Positions 5,817 to 12,870 of a stretch of DNA of 12,870 bases are shown here, in pieces (position 1 is the first letter of the stretch; each line of letters starts with the position of its first letter). The notes beneath the pieces are model-generated. The model made no database searches, was not told the DNA's origin, and worked only from the letters and a program-made list of their open reading frames with translations. The position numbers and the translations under genes were made by a program. The stretch is taken from assembly GCA_002938115.1 (NCBI GenBank), contig PTKD01000034.1, forward strand, positions 1-12,870, given 5' to 3'. The stretch comes from Alphaproteobacteria bacterium MarineAlpha9_Bin7 (GTDB lineage: Bacteria; Pseudomonadota; Alphaproteobacteria; UBA7887).

Positions 5817-8386
5817 CAGATAAAGAACCGCAAGACGGGAATAGTTCGGATGATAAGCCGCTAGGGCTCACACGACCTGGCCGACTCGAACTCAAAAAGA
5901 CGGTGGAAAGCGGGGAGGTTCGCCAAAGCTTTTCCCACGGCCGCACCAAGACCGTTCAAGTCGAGAAAAAAAGAAAGCGAACATTTAAGCGTACGCAAAC
6001 TGGGAACATGACAGAGGTTGCTGAACTCGGGATTGAGCAACTTGTTGAACCCGAGGGTAAGACCACTGCACCTGAGGCAGGTCTGGTTGTTGCCAGAGAA
6101 CTGACAGAGAAAGAACGTGCAGCTCGTGCTCGGGCAGTTGAAGGTGCGCTGAAGGCCGAAAATGAGGCTCATAAGCTTGAGGGTGTTGAAGCAGATTTAA
6201 AGGAGGGGCTACGGGAGATAATTAGCGCAGACCCCGAGCCCGAAGATGCTGTAATAATAAATGAACCTCCTGTGAAAGACGAAAAGGAGCCTCAGCTTAC
6301 GGAGCCCATTGCTGTTGCGGAAATTAAAGCCCCGTCGCCACCACCAGCTGGTTCAGCAAAGCCAACTCAGCGAAAACGTGATGAGGGTCCCAATGATGAG
6401 GGTGGTGATCGTGCCGGTCGTACGAAGCGTAAGCCCGATGGGCGCCGTCTCTCAATTGGTCGTCGTGGGTCACAGCAAAGGCGTCGGAGCGGAAAACTGA
6501 CGGTCGTGCAAGCTCTTAGCGAGGAAGAACGTCAGCGCAGCCTAGCCTCGGTGCGTCGTGCTCGTGAGCGGGAGAAACGTGCTGCTCACGGTGATACAAA
6601 GCCAATAGAAATTAAAAAGATTGTTAGGGATGTGGTGGTTCCGGAGGTGATCACTGTTCAGGAGCTTGCAAACCGGATGGCGGTGCGTGGTGGGGACGTG
6701 GTGAAAGTGCTGATGAAAATGGGGGTTATGGCCACCGTTAACGAGGTGATTGAGAGCGATACCGCTGAACTGGTGGTAGAGGAATTTGGGCACAAAGCGA
6801 AGCGGGTAAGCGAAGCGGATGTCGAGATTGGCTTAAAGGGAGAGCAAGACGTTGCGGAAGAGTTGGCAATTCGGTCGCCGGTCGTCACCGTGATGGGACA
6901 CGTTGATCACGGCAAGACATCGCTTCTGGATGCTTTGCGCAATTCAGATATTGTAAGCAGTGAAGCAGGTGGTATTACCCAGCACATTGGCGCTTATCAA
7001 ATAGAAACCGACGCAGGCGATAAAATCACGTTCATAGACACGCCTGGACATGAAGCTTTTACCAAAATGCGTGCGAGGGGCGCCAACACTACTGATATAA
7101 TAGTGCTGGTTGTAGCTGCCGACGACGGTGTCATGCCTCAAACAGCTGAGGCTATCCAACATGCTCAGGCGGCCGAGGTACCGTTGATTGTGGCAATCAA
7201 TAAGGTGGATCTACCGGACGCCAATCCTGAACGCGTTCGTAACGAGTTACTTCAACATAATGTCATATTGGAAAATGTAGGAGGAGACGTCCTTGCGGTT
7301 GAAGTATCTGCCAAGGATGGCACAAATCTCGACAAGCTGGTCGACACCATAAACCTTCAAGCAGAGTTGCTCGAACTTAGGGCCAACCCAGACCGTCTCG
7401 GTGAGGGAGTTGTTGTCGAGACGCGTCTAGATAAAGGTAGGGGGGGGGTCGCTACAGTGTTGGTCCAGAGAGGGACAATCCATATAGGCGATATTTTAGT
7501 TGCCGGTGGGGCGTGGGGTCGTGTACGGGCTCTCGCAAACGACAGAGGCTTTCCTATAAAGGAAGCAGGTCCCTCACAGCCAGTTGAAGTGCTGGGTTTG
7601 AACGATACCCCCAATGCTGGTGATGAAGTAGTCGTGGTCAAGGATGAAAGCCGTGCGCGCGAAGTAACAGAGTATCGGGGCAATGTGATGAGAGACCAAC
7701 AGGCGGTAGCTGCGCGCCGTGGAACTGTCGAGCAAATGTTTTCCCAGATTGCTGAGGGTGAAGCCGATGAGGTGCCTTTAGTGATTAAAGCGGATGTTCA
7801 TGGGTCCTTGGAGGCAATTCTAGGCAGCCTCTCCCAACTTGGAACAGATGAGGTAAAAGCCCGTGTTTTGTTGTCTGGGGTAGGCGGTATAAACGAATCC
7901 GACATCTCGCTGGCTGCGGCTTCTAAGGCGCTTACGGTTGGGTTTAATGTTCGCGCTGATGCGCCGGCACGTGCGCTAGCTCGTCGCGATGGCGTTGATA
8001 TCCGCTATTACACGGTCATTTATGAACTGTTAAACGATATGGGGGGGCTGATGTCCGGCCTGCTAGCGCCTACCGTAGTTGAGAAGACGCTTGGTTACGT
8101 GCGTGTCAAGCAGGTCTTCTCGATTTCAAAGACAGGGAAAATTGCTGGCTGTGAGGTGACTGAGGGGATTGTTAGAAGTGGTGCTAAAGTGCGGTTGCTA
8201 CGTGACAACGTGGTGATACATGAAGGACAAATGTCCACTTTGAAACGTCACAAAGACGATGTGCAAGAGGTCAAAGAGGGTCTCGAGTGTGGCATAGGAA
8301 TCGATAAGTATCAGGATCTCAAAGAAGGTGACGTGCTAGAGCTTTTTGAAGCTAATGAAATTGCGCGGTCCATCACGGACACTTGA
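5813..8386 (+). CDS. infB: Translation initiation factor IF-2
   Basis: GTPase that brings initiator fMet-tRNA to the 30S subunit and promotes subunit joining. The 857-residue protein has an alphaproteobacterial-type N-terminal segment (GEVRQSFSHGRTKTVQVEKK), a long charged, low-complexity linker (about 50-260), and the IF2_N-like module (VITVQELANRMAVRGGDVVK). The G domain follows: G1 GHVDHGKT at 362-369, G2 region GGITQHIGAY, G3 DTPGH at 409-413, G4 NKVD at 463-466, and G5 SAK at 499-501. Domains II, III and the C-terminal tRNA-binding domain (GMSTLKRHKDDV-like end, GLECGIGI) complete it. All GTPase motifs are intact. The ATG overlaps the ylxR stop by 4 nt. Shorter IF2 forms from internal starts are known in some bacteria; I could not assign one here. 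Confidence 0.98.
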   Translation: MTDKEPQDGNSSDDKPLGLTRPGRLELKKTVESGEVRQSFSHGRTKTVQVEKKRKRTFKRTQTGNMTEVAELGIEQLVEPEGKTTAPEAGLVVARELTEKERAARARAVEGALKAENEAHKLEGVEADLKEGLREIISADPEPEDAVIINEPPVKDEKEPQLTEPIAVAEIKAPSPPPAGSAKPTQRKRDEGPNDEGGDRAGRTKRKPDGRRLSIGRRGSQQRRRSGKLTVVQALSEEERQRSLASVRRAREREKRAAHGDTKPIEIKKIVRDVVVPEVITVQELANRMAVRGGDVVKVLMKMGVMATVNEVIESDTAELVVEEFGHKAKRVSEADVEIGLKGEQDVAEELAIRSPVVTVMGHVDHGKTSLLDALRNSDIVSSEAGGITQHIGAYQIETDAGDKITFIDTPGHEAFTKMRARGANTTDIIVLVVAADDGVMPQTAEAIQHAQAAEVPLIVAINKVDLPDANPERVRNELLQHNVILENVGGDVLAVEVSAKDGTNLDKLVDTINLQAELLELRANPDRLGEGVVVETRLDKGRGGVATVLVQRGTIHIGDILVAGGAWGRVRALANDRGFPIKEAGPSQPVEVLGLNDTPNAGDEVVVVKDESRAREVTEYRGNVMRDQQAVAARRGTVEQMFSQIAEGEADEVPLVIKADVHGSLEAILGSLSQLGTDEVKARVLLSGVGGINESDISLAAASKALTVGFNVRADAPARALARRDGVDIRYYTVIYELLNDMGGLMSGLLAPTVVEKTLGYVRVKQVFSISKTGKIAGCEVTEGIVRSGAKVRLLRDNVVIHEGQMSTLKRHKDDVQEVKEGLECGIGIDKYQDLKEGDVLELFEANEIARSITDT

Positions 8387-8404
8387 GCCTCACGAGACCC
8401 CGCT

Positions 8405-8854
8405 ATGATCCAACAGTCATACTCTGGTGCCCAACCTAATGCTCATCAGCAACGCCAACTCCGGGTGGGTGAGTTGCTGCGTCATGCGCTCAGCGATATT
8501 TTGCTCCGAGGGAATCTTAGAGACCCTGACTTGGCTGGACATTCCATTACTGTTTCAGAGGTACGAGTAAGCAGAGATCTTCGCACCGCTACGGCATACG
8601 TGTCTCTGCTTGGTGGCGGAGATATGCAACGAGTCATGGCAGGCCTGGATCGAGCTGCGCCCTATCTTAGCCGTCGTGTCTCGCGCGTGGTGAGTGTGCG
8701 GAATATCCCCCGATTTTCTTTCATCGAGGATCCAGTATTTGAAAAGGCAAGCCGAATTGAAAATTTGTTGCAGCGGCCTCGGGTTAAAAAAGACACCACA
8801 GGAATTATAGTATCGGACAGTGCGGATGCGCGGAAGCGTTCAACACAAACATAA
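8405..8854 (+). CDS. rbfA: 30S ribosome-binding factor RbfA
   Basis: Single KH-type-domain factor that binds immature 30S subunits and helps 16S rRNA maturation. Length 149 residues, normal for alphaproteobacterial RbfA. Family features: RQLRVGELLRHALSDILLRG near the N-terminus, ITVSEVRVSRDLRTATAYVS in the middle, and RRVSRVVSVRNIPRFSFIED with the usual RxxPxLxF-like segment, followed by the final helix (RIENLLQR). It starts 18 nt after infB; the ribosome binding site is weak, which suggests translation depends on ribosomes arriving from infB. The last 35 nt overlap truB. Role assigned from family similarity; confidence is high. Confidence 0.95.
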   Translation: MIQQSYSGAQPNAHQQRQLRVGELLRHALSDILLRGNLRDPDLAGHSITVSEVRVSRDLRTATAYVSLLGGGDMQRVMAGLDRAAPYLSRRVSRVVSVRNIPRFSFIEDPVFEKASRIENLLQRPRVKKDTTGIIVSDSADARKRSTQT

Positions 8855-9782
8855 TCTGCGGCGGCCTAAAATACATTTGCACGGCTGGCTGGCGATTGAT
8901 AAGCCAAGTGGTTTGACCTCCACTCAGGTTGTTGGAAGAGTTCGTTTTCTGACTTGTGCTTACAAAGCGGGACATGGGGGCACACTTGATCCGTTGGCGA
9001 CTGGTATTTTGCCTGTCGCACTTGGTGAGGCGACGAAGACAGTGTCATTCGTGATGGAAGGCCTTAAAAATTACCAGTTTACTATCCGATGGGGTGAGCG
9101 CCGGGATACTGATGATGCGGACGGAAAAATTATAGCCCTTAGCGACGTGCGGCCCACAGGTGCGGAGATTCAGGCGGCATTGCCGAGTTTTACCGGAAAC
9201 ATTATGCAAAGGCCGCCCACTTATTCTGCCGTAAAAGTGGGAGGACGACGTGCTTACAACTTGGCGCGTGCTCACGAGAAAGTATCGCTAGCACCGCGGC
9301 CAATCCTGATAAAGCGGTTGCGGCTCGTGGACTTGGTGGATGAGAATCATTCGCTGTTCGAGCTGGAATGTGGTAAGGGCGGTTATGTACGTGCGCTGGC
9401 TCGCGATCTTGCTATGAGTCTTGGCACCGAGGGCCACGTAAGTTCACTGCGGCGCACAAGAGTTGGACCATTTACACTAGAGAAAGCGATTTCACTTGCC
9501 CAATTGGAAGGGCTCGACGATAGTGCAGCGCTTACCAAGTGGCTACTGCCGTTGGTGGAGGGTTTAGCGGGAGTGCCGCATTTGCGGATTAGTGCTGAAC
9601 AAGCGGCGCAATTGCGAAATGGTCAAGCCATCTCGTTGTTGCGCGCGCCGGTCCACGATGACGGGGTTCGCGTCGAGGCGCCAGCGGTGTTGTGTGCCGT
9701 GTTTGCAACGCGCCCGGTGGCGCTAGTGGATTTCAGGGCGGGCCAAATCCGCCCCACACGGGTATTTAATTACGCCGCCTAA
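8820..9782 (+). CDS. truB: tRNA pseudouridine(55) synthase
   Basis: Converts U55 in the T-loop of tRNAs to pseudouridine and also acts as a tRNA folding chaperone. Motifs in order: HGWLAIDKPSGLTSTQVV, the catalytic motif GGTLDPLATGILPVALGEATK with the aspartate at 8988-8990 (residue 57 from the GTG), RRDTDDADGK, QRPPTYSAVKVGGRRAY, and GGYVRALARDLAMSLGTEGHV. The C-terminal region (residues 240-320) includes a PUA-like end. The start is either GTG 8820 or, two codons later, ATG 8826. GGA at 8816-8818 is 7 nt before the ATG, so ATG 8826 may be the true start. Either way it overlaps rbfA by about 30 nt in a different frame, favouring coupled translation. Length is typical. Confidence 0.96.
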   Translation: MRMRGSVQHKHNLRRPKIHLHGWLAIDKPSGLTSTQVVGRVRFLTCAYKAGHGGTLDPLATGILPVALGEATKTVSFVMEGLKNYQFTIRWGERRDTDDADGKIIALSDVRPTGAEIQAALPSFTGNIMQRPPTYSAVKVGGRRAYNLARAHEKVSLAPRPILIKRLRLVDLVDENHSLFELECGKGGYVRALARDLAMSLGTEGHVSSLRRTRVGPFTLEKAISLAQLEGLDDSAALTKWLLPLVEGLAGVPHLRISAEQAAQLRNGQAISLLRAPVHDDGVRVEAPAVLCAVFATRPVALVDFRAGQIRPTRVFNYAA

Positions 9783-9817
9783 ACCATTTGGGACGGAAAA
9801 GGAGTTGAGGCCAAGAT

Positions 9818-10087
9818 ATGTCGATTACCGGTGAGCGGAAAATTGAGTTAATTGAGGAGTTTGCGCAGAAGTCGAATGACACAGGATCTCCGGAAGTACA
9901 GGTGGCCGTGTTGACTGAGCGGATCAGCAACCTCACCGAACATTTTAAGGCACATAAAAAGGATGTTCACTCCCGCCGCGGGTTGTTAATGATGGTCAGC
10001 AAACGCCGTCGTTTGCTCGATTATTTAAAAAGCAAGGATGAAGACCGATACCAAAAACTGATAGAGCGACTCAATCTCCGCAGATAA
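9818..10087 (+). CDS. rpsO: 30S ribosomal protein S15
   Basis: Primary 16S rRNA-binding protein of the central domain of the 30S subunit. The 89 residues match the family length, and the S15 signature region is clear: NDTGSPEVQVAVLTERI, NLTEHFKAHKKDVHSRRGLL, and VSKRRRLLDYLK. Two purine-rich sites precede the ATG, GGAG at 9801-9804 and GAGG at 9807-9810; the second has better spacing (7 nt). It lies 35 nt after truB with no clear separate promoter in that gap. The rpsO-pnp neighbourhood is conserved in proteobacteria, and in E. coli S15 represses its own translation through its mRNA; whether this leader does so cannot be told from the sequence. Confidence 0.98.
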   Translation: MSITGERKIELIEEFAQKSNDTGSPEVQVAVLTERISNLTEHFKAHKKDVHSRRGLLMMVSKRRRLLDYLKSKDEDRYQKLIERLNLRR

Positions 10088-10109
10088 AACGAGCCAGTGA
10101 GATGTGTAT

Positions 10110-10138
10110 CCGTGTGGAATAGAAACCGACACGGTTTT
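10110..10138 (+). terminator. Weak terminator candidate after rpsO
   Basis: CCGTGT (10110-10115) and ACACGG (10129-10134) form a perfect 6-bp stem with a 13-nt loop, followed directly by TTTT (10135-10138). It starts 22 nt after the rpsO stop. The T-run is short and other pairings compete (for example AAACCG 10123-10128 with CGGTTT 10132-10137), so partial read-through into pnp would be expected. Confidence 0.4.
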
Positions 10139-10198
10139 GCCGGTTGCAGGGTGACGTTTTTTGCGCACCGGAGCCGTTTTAGGAAAATTTTTCCACAC
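10112..10198 (+). repeat. Nested inverted repeats in the rpsO-pnp gap
   Basis: GTGTGGAA (10112-10119) and TTCCACAC (10191-10198) are a perfect 8-bp inverted repeat 71 nt apart. Inside them CCGGT (10140-10144), extended by GC (10146-10147), pairs with GC and ACCGG (10165-10171). The right end overlaps the near-palindrome GGAAAATTTTTCC (10182-10194). In RNA this could fold as one long stem-loop that could protect the rpsO 3' end or be a processing site; this is inference. The rest of the 291-nt gap (10088-10378) holds the pnp leader elements listed separately and no gene I can support. Confidence 0.4.
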
Positions 10199-10294
10199 AC
10201 GTTTCTTGTCTGTATTGGGTGCACGTTTGGTGCGCTGAAACCCATATGCACTACGGAACAATCTGTGCTGGGGGAATGTAAAAGTTAAATCCGA

Positions 10295-10300
10295 TAGAAT
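10295..10300 (+). promoter_or_regulatory. -10-like element upstream of pnp
   Basis: TAGAAT matches the -10 consensus at five of six positions and would start transcription near 10306, exactly at the first hairpin of the pnp leader. I found no acceptable -35 at 16-18 nt upstream, so this is a weak call. A separate pnp promoter after rpsO is known in E. coli. Confidence 0.3.
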
Positions 10301-10304
10301 GATG

Positions 10305-10328
10305 CGGCGACACACGTGTATGTCGCCG
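10305..10328 (+). promoter_or_regulatory. Perfect 8-bp hairpin in the pnp leader
   Basis: CGGCGACA (10305-10312) and TGTCGCCG (10321-10328) form a perfect 8-bp stem around the loop CACGTGTA. It lies about 50 nt before the pnp ATG. E. coli pnp has a leader hairpin cut by RNase III and then used by PNPase to repress itself; this stem is positioned for an analogous role, but it is shorter than a usual RNase III target, so the analogy is inference. Confidence 0.5.
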
Positions 10329-10329
10329 G

Positions 10330-10357
10330 CCCGATGTTGGTATAGGACCACACCGGG
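10330..10357 (+). promoter_or_regulatory. Second imperfect hairpin in the pnp leader
   Basis: CCCG (10330-10333) pairs with CGGG (10354-10357). Further pairs continue inward (TGT 10335-10337 with ACA 10350-10352, then GGT 10339-10341 with ACC 10347-10349) around the loop ATAGG. It begins one base after the first hairpin, so the two could stack end to end. The pnp Shine-Dalgarno (10368-10372) stays outside. Confidence 0.45.
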
Positions 10358-10378
10358 TTTGATTTGGAAGGAAAAAAG

Positions 10379-12508
10379 ATGTTTGACGTAAATCGTAAGG
10401 AAATTGATTGGGGTGACCGACGCCTGGTTTTGGAGACCGGACGCATAGCCCGGCAAGCTGATGGCGCCGTTGTAGCGAGCTACGGTGAGACCGTCGTTTT
10501 GTGCACGGCTGTGGCGCAGAAAGTACCGAGAGTTGGTATCGATTTTTTCCCTTTGACGGTTAATTACCAGGAAAAGACATTTGCCGCTGGGAAAATTCCG
10601 GGCGGGTTTTTTAAACGAGAAGGACGGCCTAACGAAAAAGAAACGTTAACATCCCGTTTAATTGATCGTCCAATTAGACCCATGTTTGCTGACGGATTTC
10701 GTAATGAGACTCAAGTTATTTGTACAGTGCTGTCCCACGATTTGGAAAATGATCCTGATATCGTTGCGATGATAGGTGCTTCAGCGGCACTTACTCTCTC
10801 AGGGATACCTTTTCTGGGCCCAATAGCCGGCGCCCGTGTCGGCTATATCGACGGTCAGTACCTAATAAATCCGACGCCGGACCAGTTGGAGGTTAGCGAA
10901 CTCGATCTGATCGTTGCTGGAACCGACGGTGCAGTACTAATGGTTGAATCGGAGGCCGCAGAGTTGTCCGAAGAAATCATGTTGGGGGCCGTGACCCATG
11001 GGCACAGGGAAATGCAACCCGTGATTAACGCGATAATAGAACTCGCGGAAGCTTGTGCTAAAGAGCCTTGGGAGGTGGCGGACGCCGCTGCACCCGATGA
11101 GAATGTGGTACGAATTGCCGAGTCGTTTGACGGCGACTTGCGGGCGGCATACGCGGAAAGTAACAAACAGGCTCGAGTGAAGAAGCTCGATACGATCCGT
11201 ACTCGGGTGTCAGAAACAGCGGAGGAAGAAGGTCTGGATCCGGTAGCGGTGGGCACAGGGGTTAAGAAACTTGAAAAAACTATTGTTCGTGGTGAGGCAC
11301 TTGCCACTGGCCACCGCATAGATGGACGCGATACAAAAACAGTACGCCCCATTAATGCAGAGGTTGGAGTTCTACCAATGGCCCACGGCTCAGCGTTGTT
11401 TACTCGCGGAGAGACTCAAGCTCTTGTGGTGACCACACTTGGAACAGGTCAAGACGAACAGATAATGGATGCGTTAGAAGGGGAATATCGGCAGCATTTT
11501 ATGTTGCACTATAATTTTCCGCCATATTCAGTTGGTGAAGCTTCTTTCATGCGCCCACCAGGACGACGTGAAATCGGCCATGGTAAGCTTGCGTGGCGGG
11601 CTATGCGCCCGCTGATGCCGGAGAAAGACGATTTTCCTTATACAATTCGTGTGGTCTCGGAGATAACAGAGTCCAATGGCTCTTCATCTATGGCCACAGT
11701 GTGTGGAACATCTCTTTCCCTAATGGATGCGGGTGTGCCTATTAGACGGCCAGTCGCCGGTATCGCCATGGGATTGATCAAGGAGGGTGACGAATTTGTG
11801 GTGCTAAGTGACATACTAGGTGACGAAGACCATCTTGGGGATATGGACTTCAAGGTTGCAGGTACGGAGAGTGGGGTGACGTCACTTCAGATGGATATAA
11901 AAATCACAGGCATCACTGAAGAAATTATGGCCATAGCGCTTGCGCAAGCACGGGACGGTCGGCTCCACATTTTAAAAGAAATGGCTAAATCGATCGATAG
12001 TTCCCGTGATACCGTGAATGAGCATGCTCCGCGAATAACAACCCTGACAATTCCCAAAGACAAAATCCGTGATGTTATTGGTACTGGCGGGAAAGTAATC
12101 CGAGAAATTACAGAGGAGACTGGAGCAAAGATCGACATAGAAGATGATGGTACGATAAAAGTAGCAGCCACAACTTCCTCAGCCGGCGAAGCGGCTATAA
12201 AATGGATTAAAGACATTGTGGCTGAGCCGGAAGTCGGGTTGGTCTATGATGGTACGGTTGTTAAGACGGTTGATTTTGGAGCCTTCGTTAATTTCATAGG
12301 AAATCGCGATGGCTTAGTTCACATCAGTGAACTGGCGCCGCGGCGCGTACCTTCAGTCACCGATGTTGTCCAGGAGGGAGATAAGGTGAAAGTGAAAGTG
12401 CTAGCTGTTGATGACAGGGGCAAGGTCCGGCTTAGCATGAAGTCCGTAAATCAGGAAACAGGGGCTCCTGCGGATGATAAAATTCCTGATGGAGCAGCTT
12501 CCGGGTAG
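10379..12508 (+). CDS. pnp: Polyribonucleotide nucleotidyltransferase (PNPase)
   Basis: Trimeric 3'-to-5' exoribonuclease that degrades RNA by phosphorolysis and can add nucleotides in reverse. I start it at ATG 10379, not the in-frame TTG at 10364, because AAGGA (10368-10372) lies 6 nt before the ATG and the protein then begins MFDVNRKEIDW like its relatives. The 709 residues carry two RNase PH domains: the first with FFPLTVNYQEKTFAAGKIPG and EKETLTSRLIDRPIRPMF, the second with FTRGETQALV, FMRPPGRREIGHG and the phosphate-binding SNGSSSMATVCG. The acidic catalytic cluster DEDHLGDMD is at 482-490. A helical linker joins the two PH domains. The KH domain has VIGTGGKVI (about 566-574), and the C-terminal S1 domain runs from about 620 to 690. 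All parts are intact. It follows rpsO after a structured gap. Confidence 0.98.
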   Translation: MFDVNRKEIDWGDRRLVLETGRIARQADGAVVASYGETVVLCTAVAQKVPRVGIDFFPLTVNYQEKTFAAGKIPGGFFKREGRPNEKETLTSRLIDRPIRPMFADGFRNETQVICTVLSHDLENDPDIVAMIGASAALTLSGIPFLGPIAGARVGYIDGQYLINPTPDQLEVSELDLIVAGTDGAVLMVESEAAELSEEIMLGAVTHGHREMQPVINAIIELAEACAKEPWEVADAAAPDENVVRIAESFDGDLRAAYAESNKQARVKKLDTIRTRVSETAEEEGLDPVAVGTGVKKLEKTIVRGEALATGHRIDGRDTKTVRPINAEVGVLPMAHGSALFTRGETQALVVTTLGTGQDEQIMDALEGEYRQHFMLHYNFPPYSVGEASFMRPPGRREIGHGKLAWRAMRPLMPEKDDFPYTIRVVSEITESNGSSSMATVCGTSLSLMDAGVPIRRPVAGIAMGLIKEGDEFVVLSDILGDEDHLGDMDFKVAGTESGVTSLQMDIKITGITEEIMAIALAQARDGRLHILKEMAKSIDSSRDTVNEHAPRITTLTIPKDKIRDVIGTGGKVIREITEETGAKIDIEDDGTIKVAATTSSAGEAAIKWIKDIVAEPEVGLVYDGTVVKTVDFGAFVNFIGNRDGLVHISELAPRRVPSVTDVVQEGDKVKVKVLAVDDRGKVRLSMKSVNQETGAPADDKIPDGAASG

Positions 12509-12619
12509 GATTTGTATTTCAGTGAGTAATGGTTGGTTTACGAAGTCCTAACTTAGACTGGGGTCGGGCGGGCCAAGCCAACGCCGTTCGTGTGGTGTGT
12601 GGTTTTAATAGGGATGAAC

Positions 12620-12657
12620 TCGGCTTGGCACTGATAGCTGGCTAAGTGCGGTGCCGA
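12620..12657 (+). repeat. Nested three-part hairpin downstream of pnp
   Basis: TCGGC (12620-12624) pairs with GCCGA (12653-12657). Inside, GCACT (12628-12632) pairs with AGTGC (12645-12649), and then TAG (12635-12637) with CTA (12642-12644) around CTGG. Three-nt internal loops separate the first two stems. Alternatively GGCAC (12627-12631) pairs with GTGCC (12651-12655), and GGCTTGGC (12622-12629) is complementary to GCCAAGCC 43 nt upstream, so two exclusive folds exist. There is no T-run after it. Confidence 0.45.
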
Positions 12658-12814
12658 ATGTGGAATTCCTGCGGTATATTTCGTCGCCCGGGTGCCAGGC
12701 TCTGTGACCAAAAGAAAGGTTTTCTGGCTGAGTTCTTCGTGTCTGAAGGGCAGAGATTAGGTCTTCTAGGCTGGTCTTTTTCTGCAAATGCCTCCATATA
12801 CTTGTTTGTGGTGG

Positions 12815-12837
12815 CGTAGAACCTCATGGTTCTTACG
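12815..12837 (+). repeat. 9-bp hairpin near the window end
   Basis: CGTAGAACC (12815-12823) pairs with GGTTCT and ACG (12828-12833 and 12835-12837) with a single bulged T at 12834 and a TCAT tetraloop. The stem is symmetrical on both strands. There is no T-run after it, so it is not a typical terminator. Its role is unknown; a small-RNA element or a protein-binding palindrome are both possible. Confidence 0.4.
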
Positions 12838-12870
12838 TGCGTTTGAGGCGAAAACCGCAAATGGAGTCTT

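Larger units (their letters stand above)
12509..12870 (+). other. 362-nt stretch after pnp without a convincing gene
   Basis: No ORF here has a good ribosome binding site or a recognisable product on either strand, and I see no clear T-tailed terminator for pnp. Instead there are several inverted repeats: GCCAAGCC (12572-12579) with GGCTTGGC (12622-12629), the nested hairpin at 12620-12657, GCCAG (12694-12698) with CTGGC (12724-12728), AGAAA (12713-12717) with TTTCT (12721-12725), and the hairpin at 12815-12837. It could be a long 3' untranslated region, a small RNA gene, or the upstream region of a gene beyond the window. Confidence 0.5.

Noticed and set aside
10364..10378. Five-residue N-terminal extension of PNPase from TTG 10364
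   Set aside because: The TTG lies within the Shine-Dalgarno stretch itself, and the ATG at 10379 has correct spacing and gives the usual N-terminus.
10855..11352. 165-codon minus-strand ORF opposite pnp
   Set aside because: It is antisense to conserved PNPase coding sequence, with a serine/threonine-rich product and no ribosome binding site; a shadow of pnp.
12642..12860. 72-codon minus-strand ORF (TTG start), or its 60-65-residue internal ATG forms, near the window end
   Set aside because: No convincing ribosome binding site, no recognised family, and the strong hairpin at 12815-12837 lies inside it; a chance ORF is more likely, though a real gene cannot be excluded.
1..12870. Defence, mobile or biosynthetic system
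   Set aside because: Every confident gene is a core housekeeping gene in its usual order, with no transposase, integrase, tRNA attachment site, direct-repeat array or unusual composition.

Overview
This window is a housekeeping region from the chromosome of an alphaproteobacterium. Every confidently called gene lies on the + strand. The order lnt - metK - trmB - rimP - nusA - ylxR/L7Ae fusion - infB - rbfA - truB - rpsO - pnp is typical of that class, and the YlxR-L7Ae fusion and the N-terminal region of IF2 fit it too. Composition is moderate (roughly half G+C by eye). I would guess an uncultured, possibly marine, Rhodospirillales-like lineage, but the sequence does not settle the order. I see no mobile elements, CRISPR arrays, tRNA or rRNA genes, defence genes or signs of recent transfer.

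Layout: (1) 2-559 is the 3' end of lnt (lipoprotein N-acylation). (2) 560-818 is an intergenic stretch with RNA structure and a possible 44-codon ORF that ends 9 nt before metK. (3) metK (SAM synthesis) and trmB (tRNA m7G46 methylation, a SAM user) form a pair. (4) 2715-2889 holds a good sigma-70-like promoter and a short leader with a rho-independent-terminator-like hairpin, that is, an attenuator-type leader. It precedes the compact run rimP-nusA-ylxR-infB-rbfA-truB-rpsO, in which genes overlap or lie within about 35 nt of each other. (5) A 291-nt structured gap separates rpsO from pnp. It carries a weak terminator candidate and two adjacent hairpins just before the pnp ribosome binding site. 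(6) 12509-12870 has no convincing gene but holds several inverted repeats.

Functionally, genes 4-5 link ribosome assembly (RimP, RbfA, S15), translation initiation (IF2), tRNA modification (TruB), transcription termination/antitermination (NusA) and RNA decay (PNPase). Several of these products regulate their own leaders in model bacteria. The most interesting parts are therefore the non-coding ones: the metK leader, the rimP leader, the rpsO-pnp gap and the structured stretch after pnp. I found no new protein system here; the new-biology candidates are cis-regulatory RNAs and one possible small ORF.
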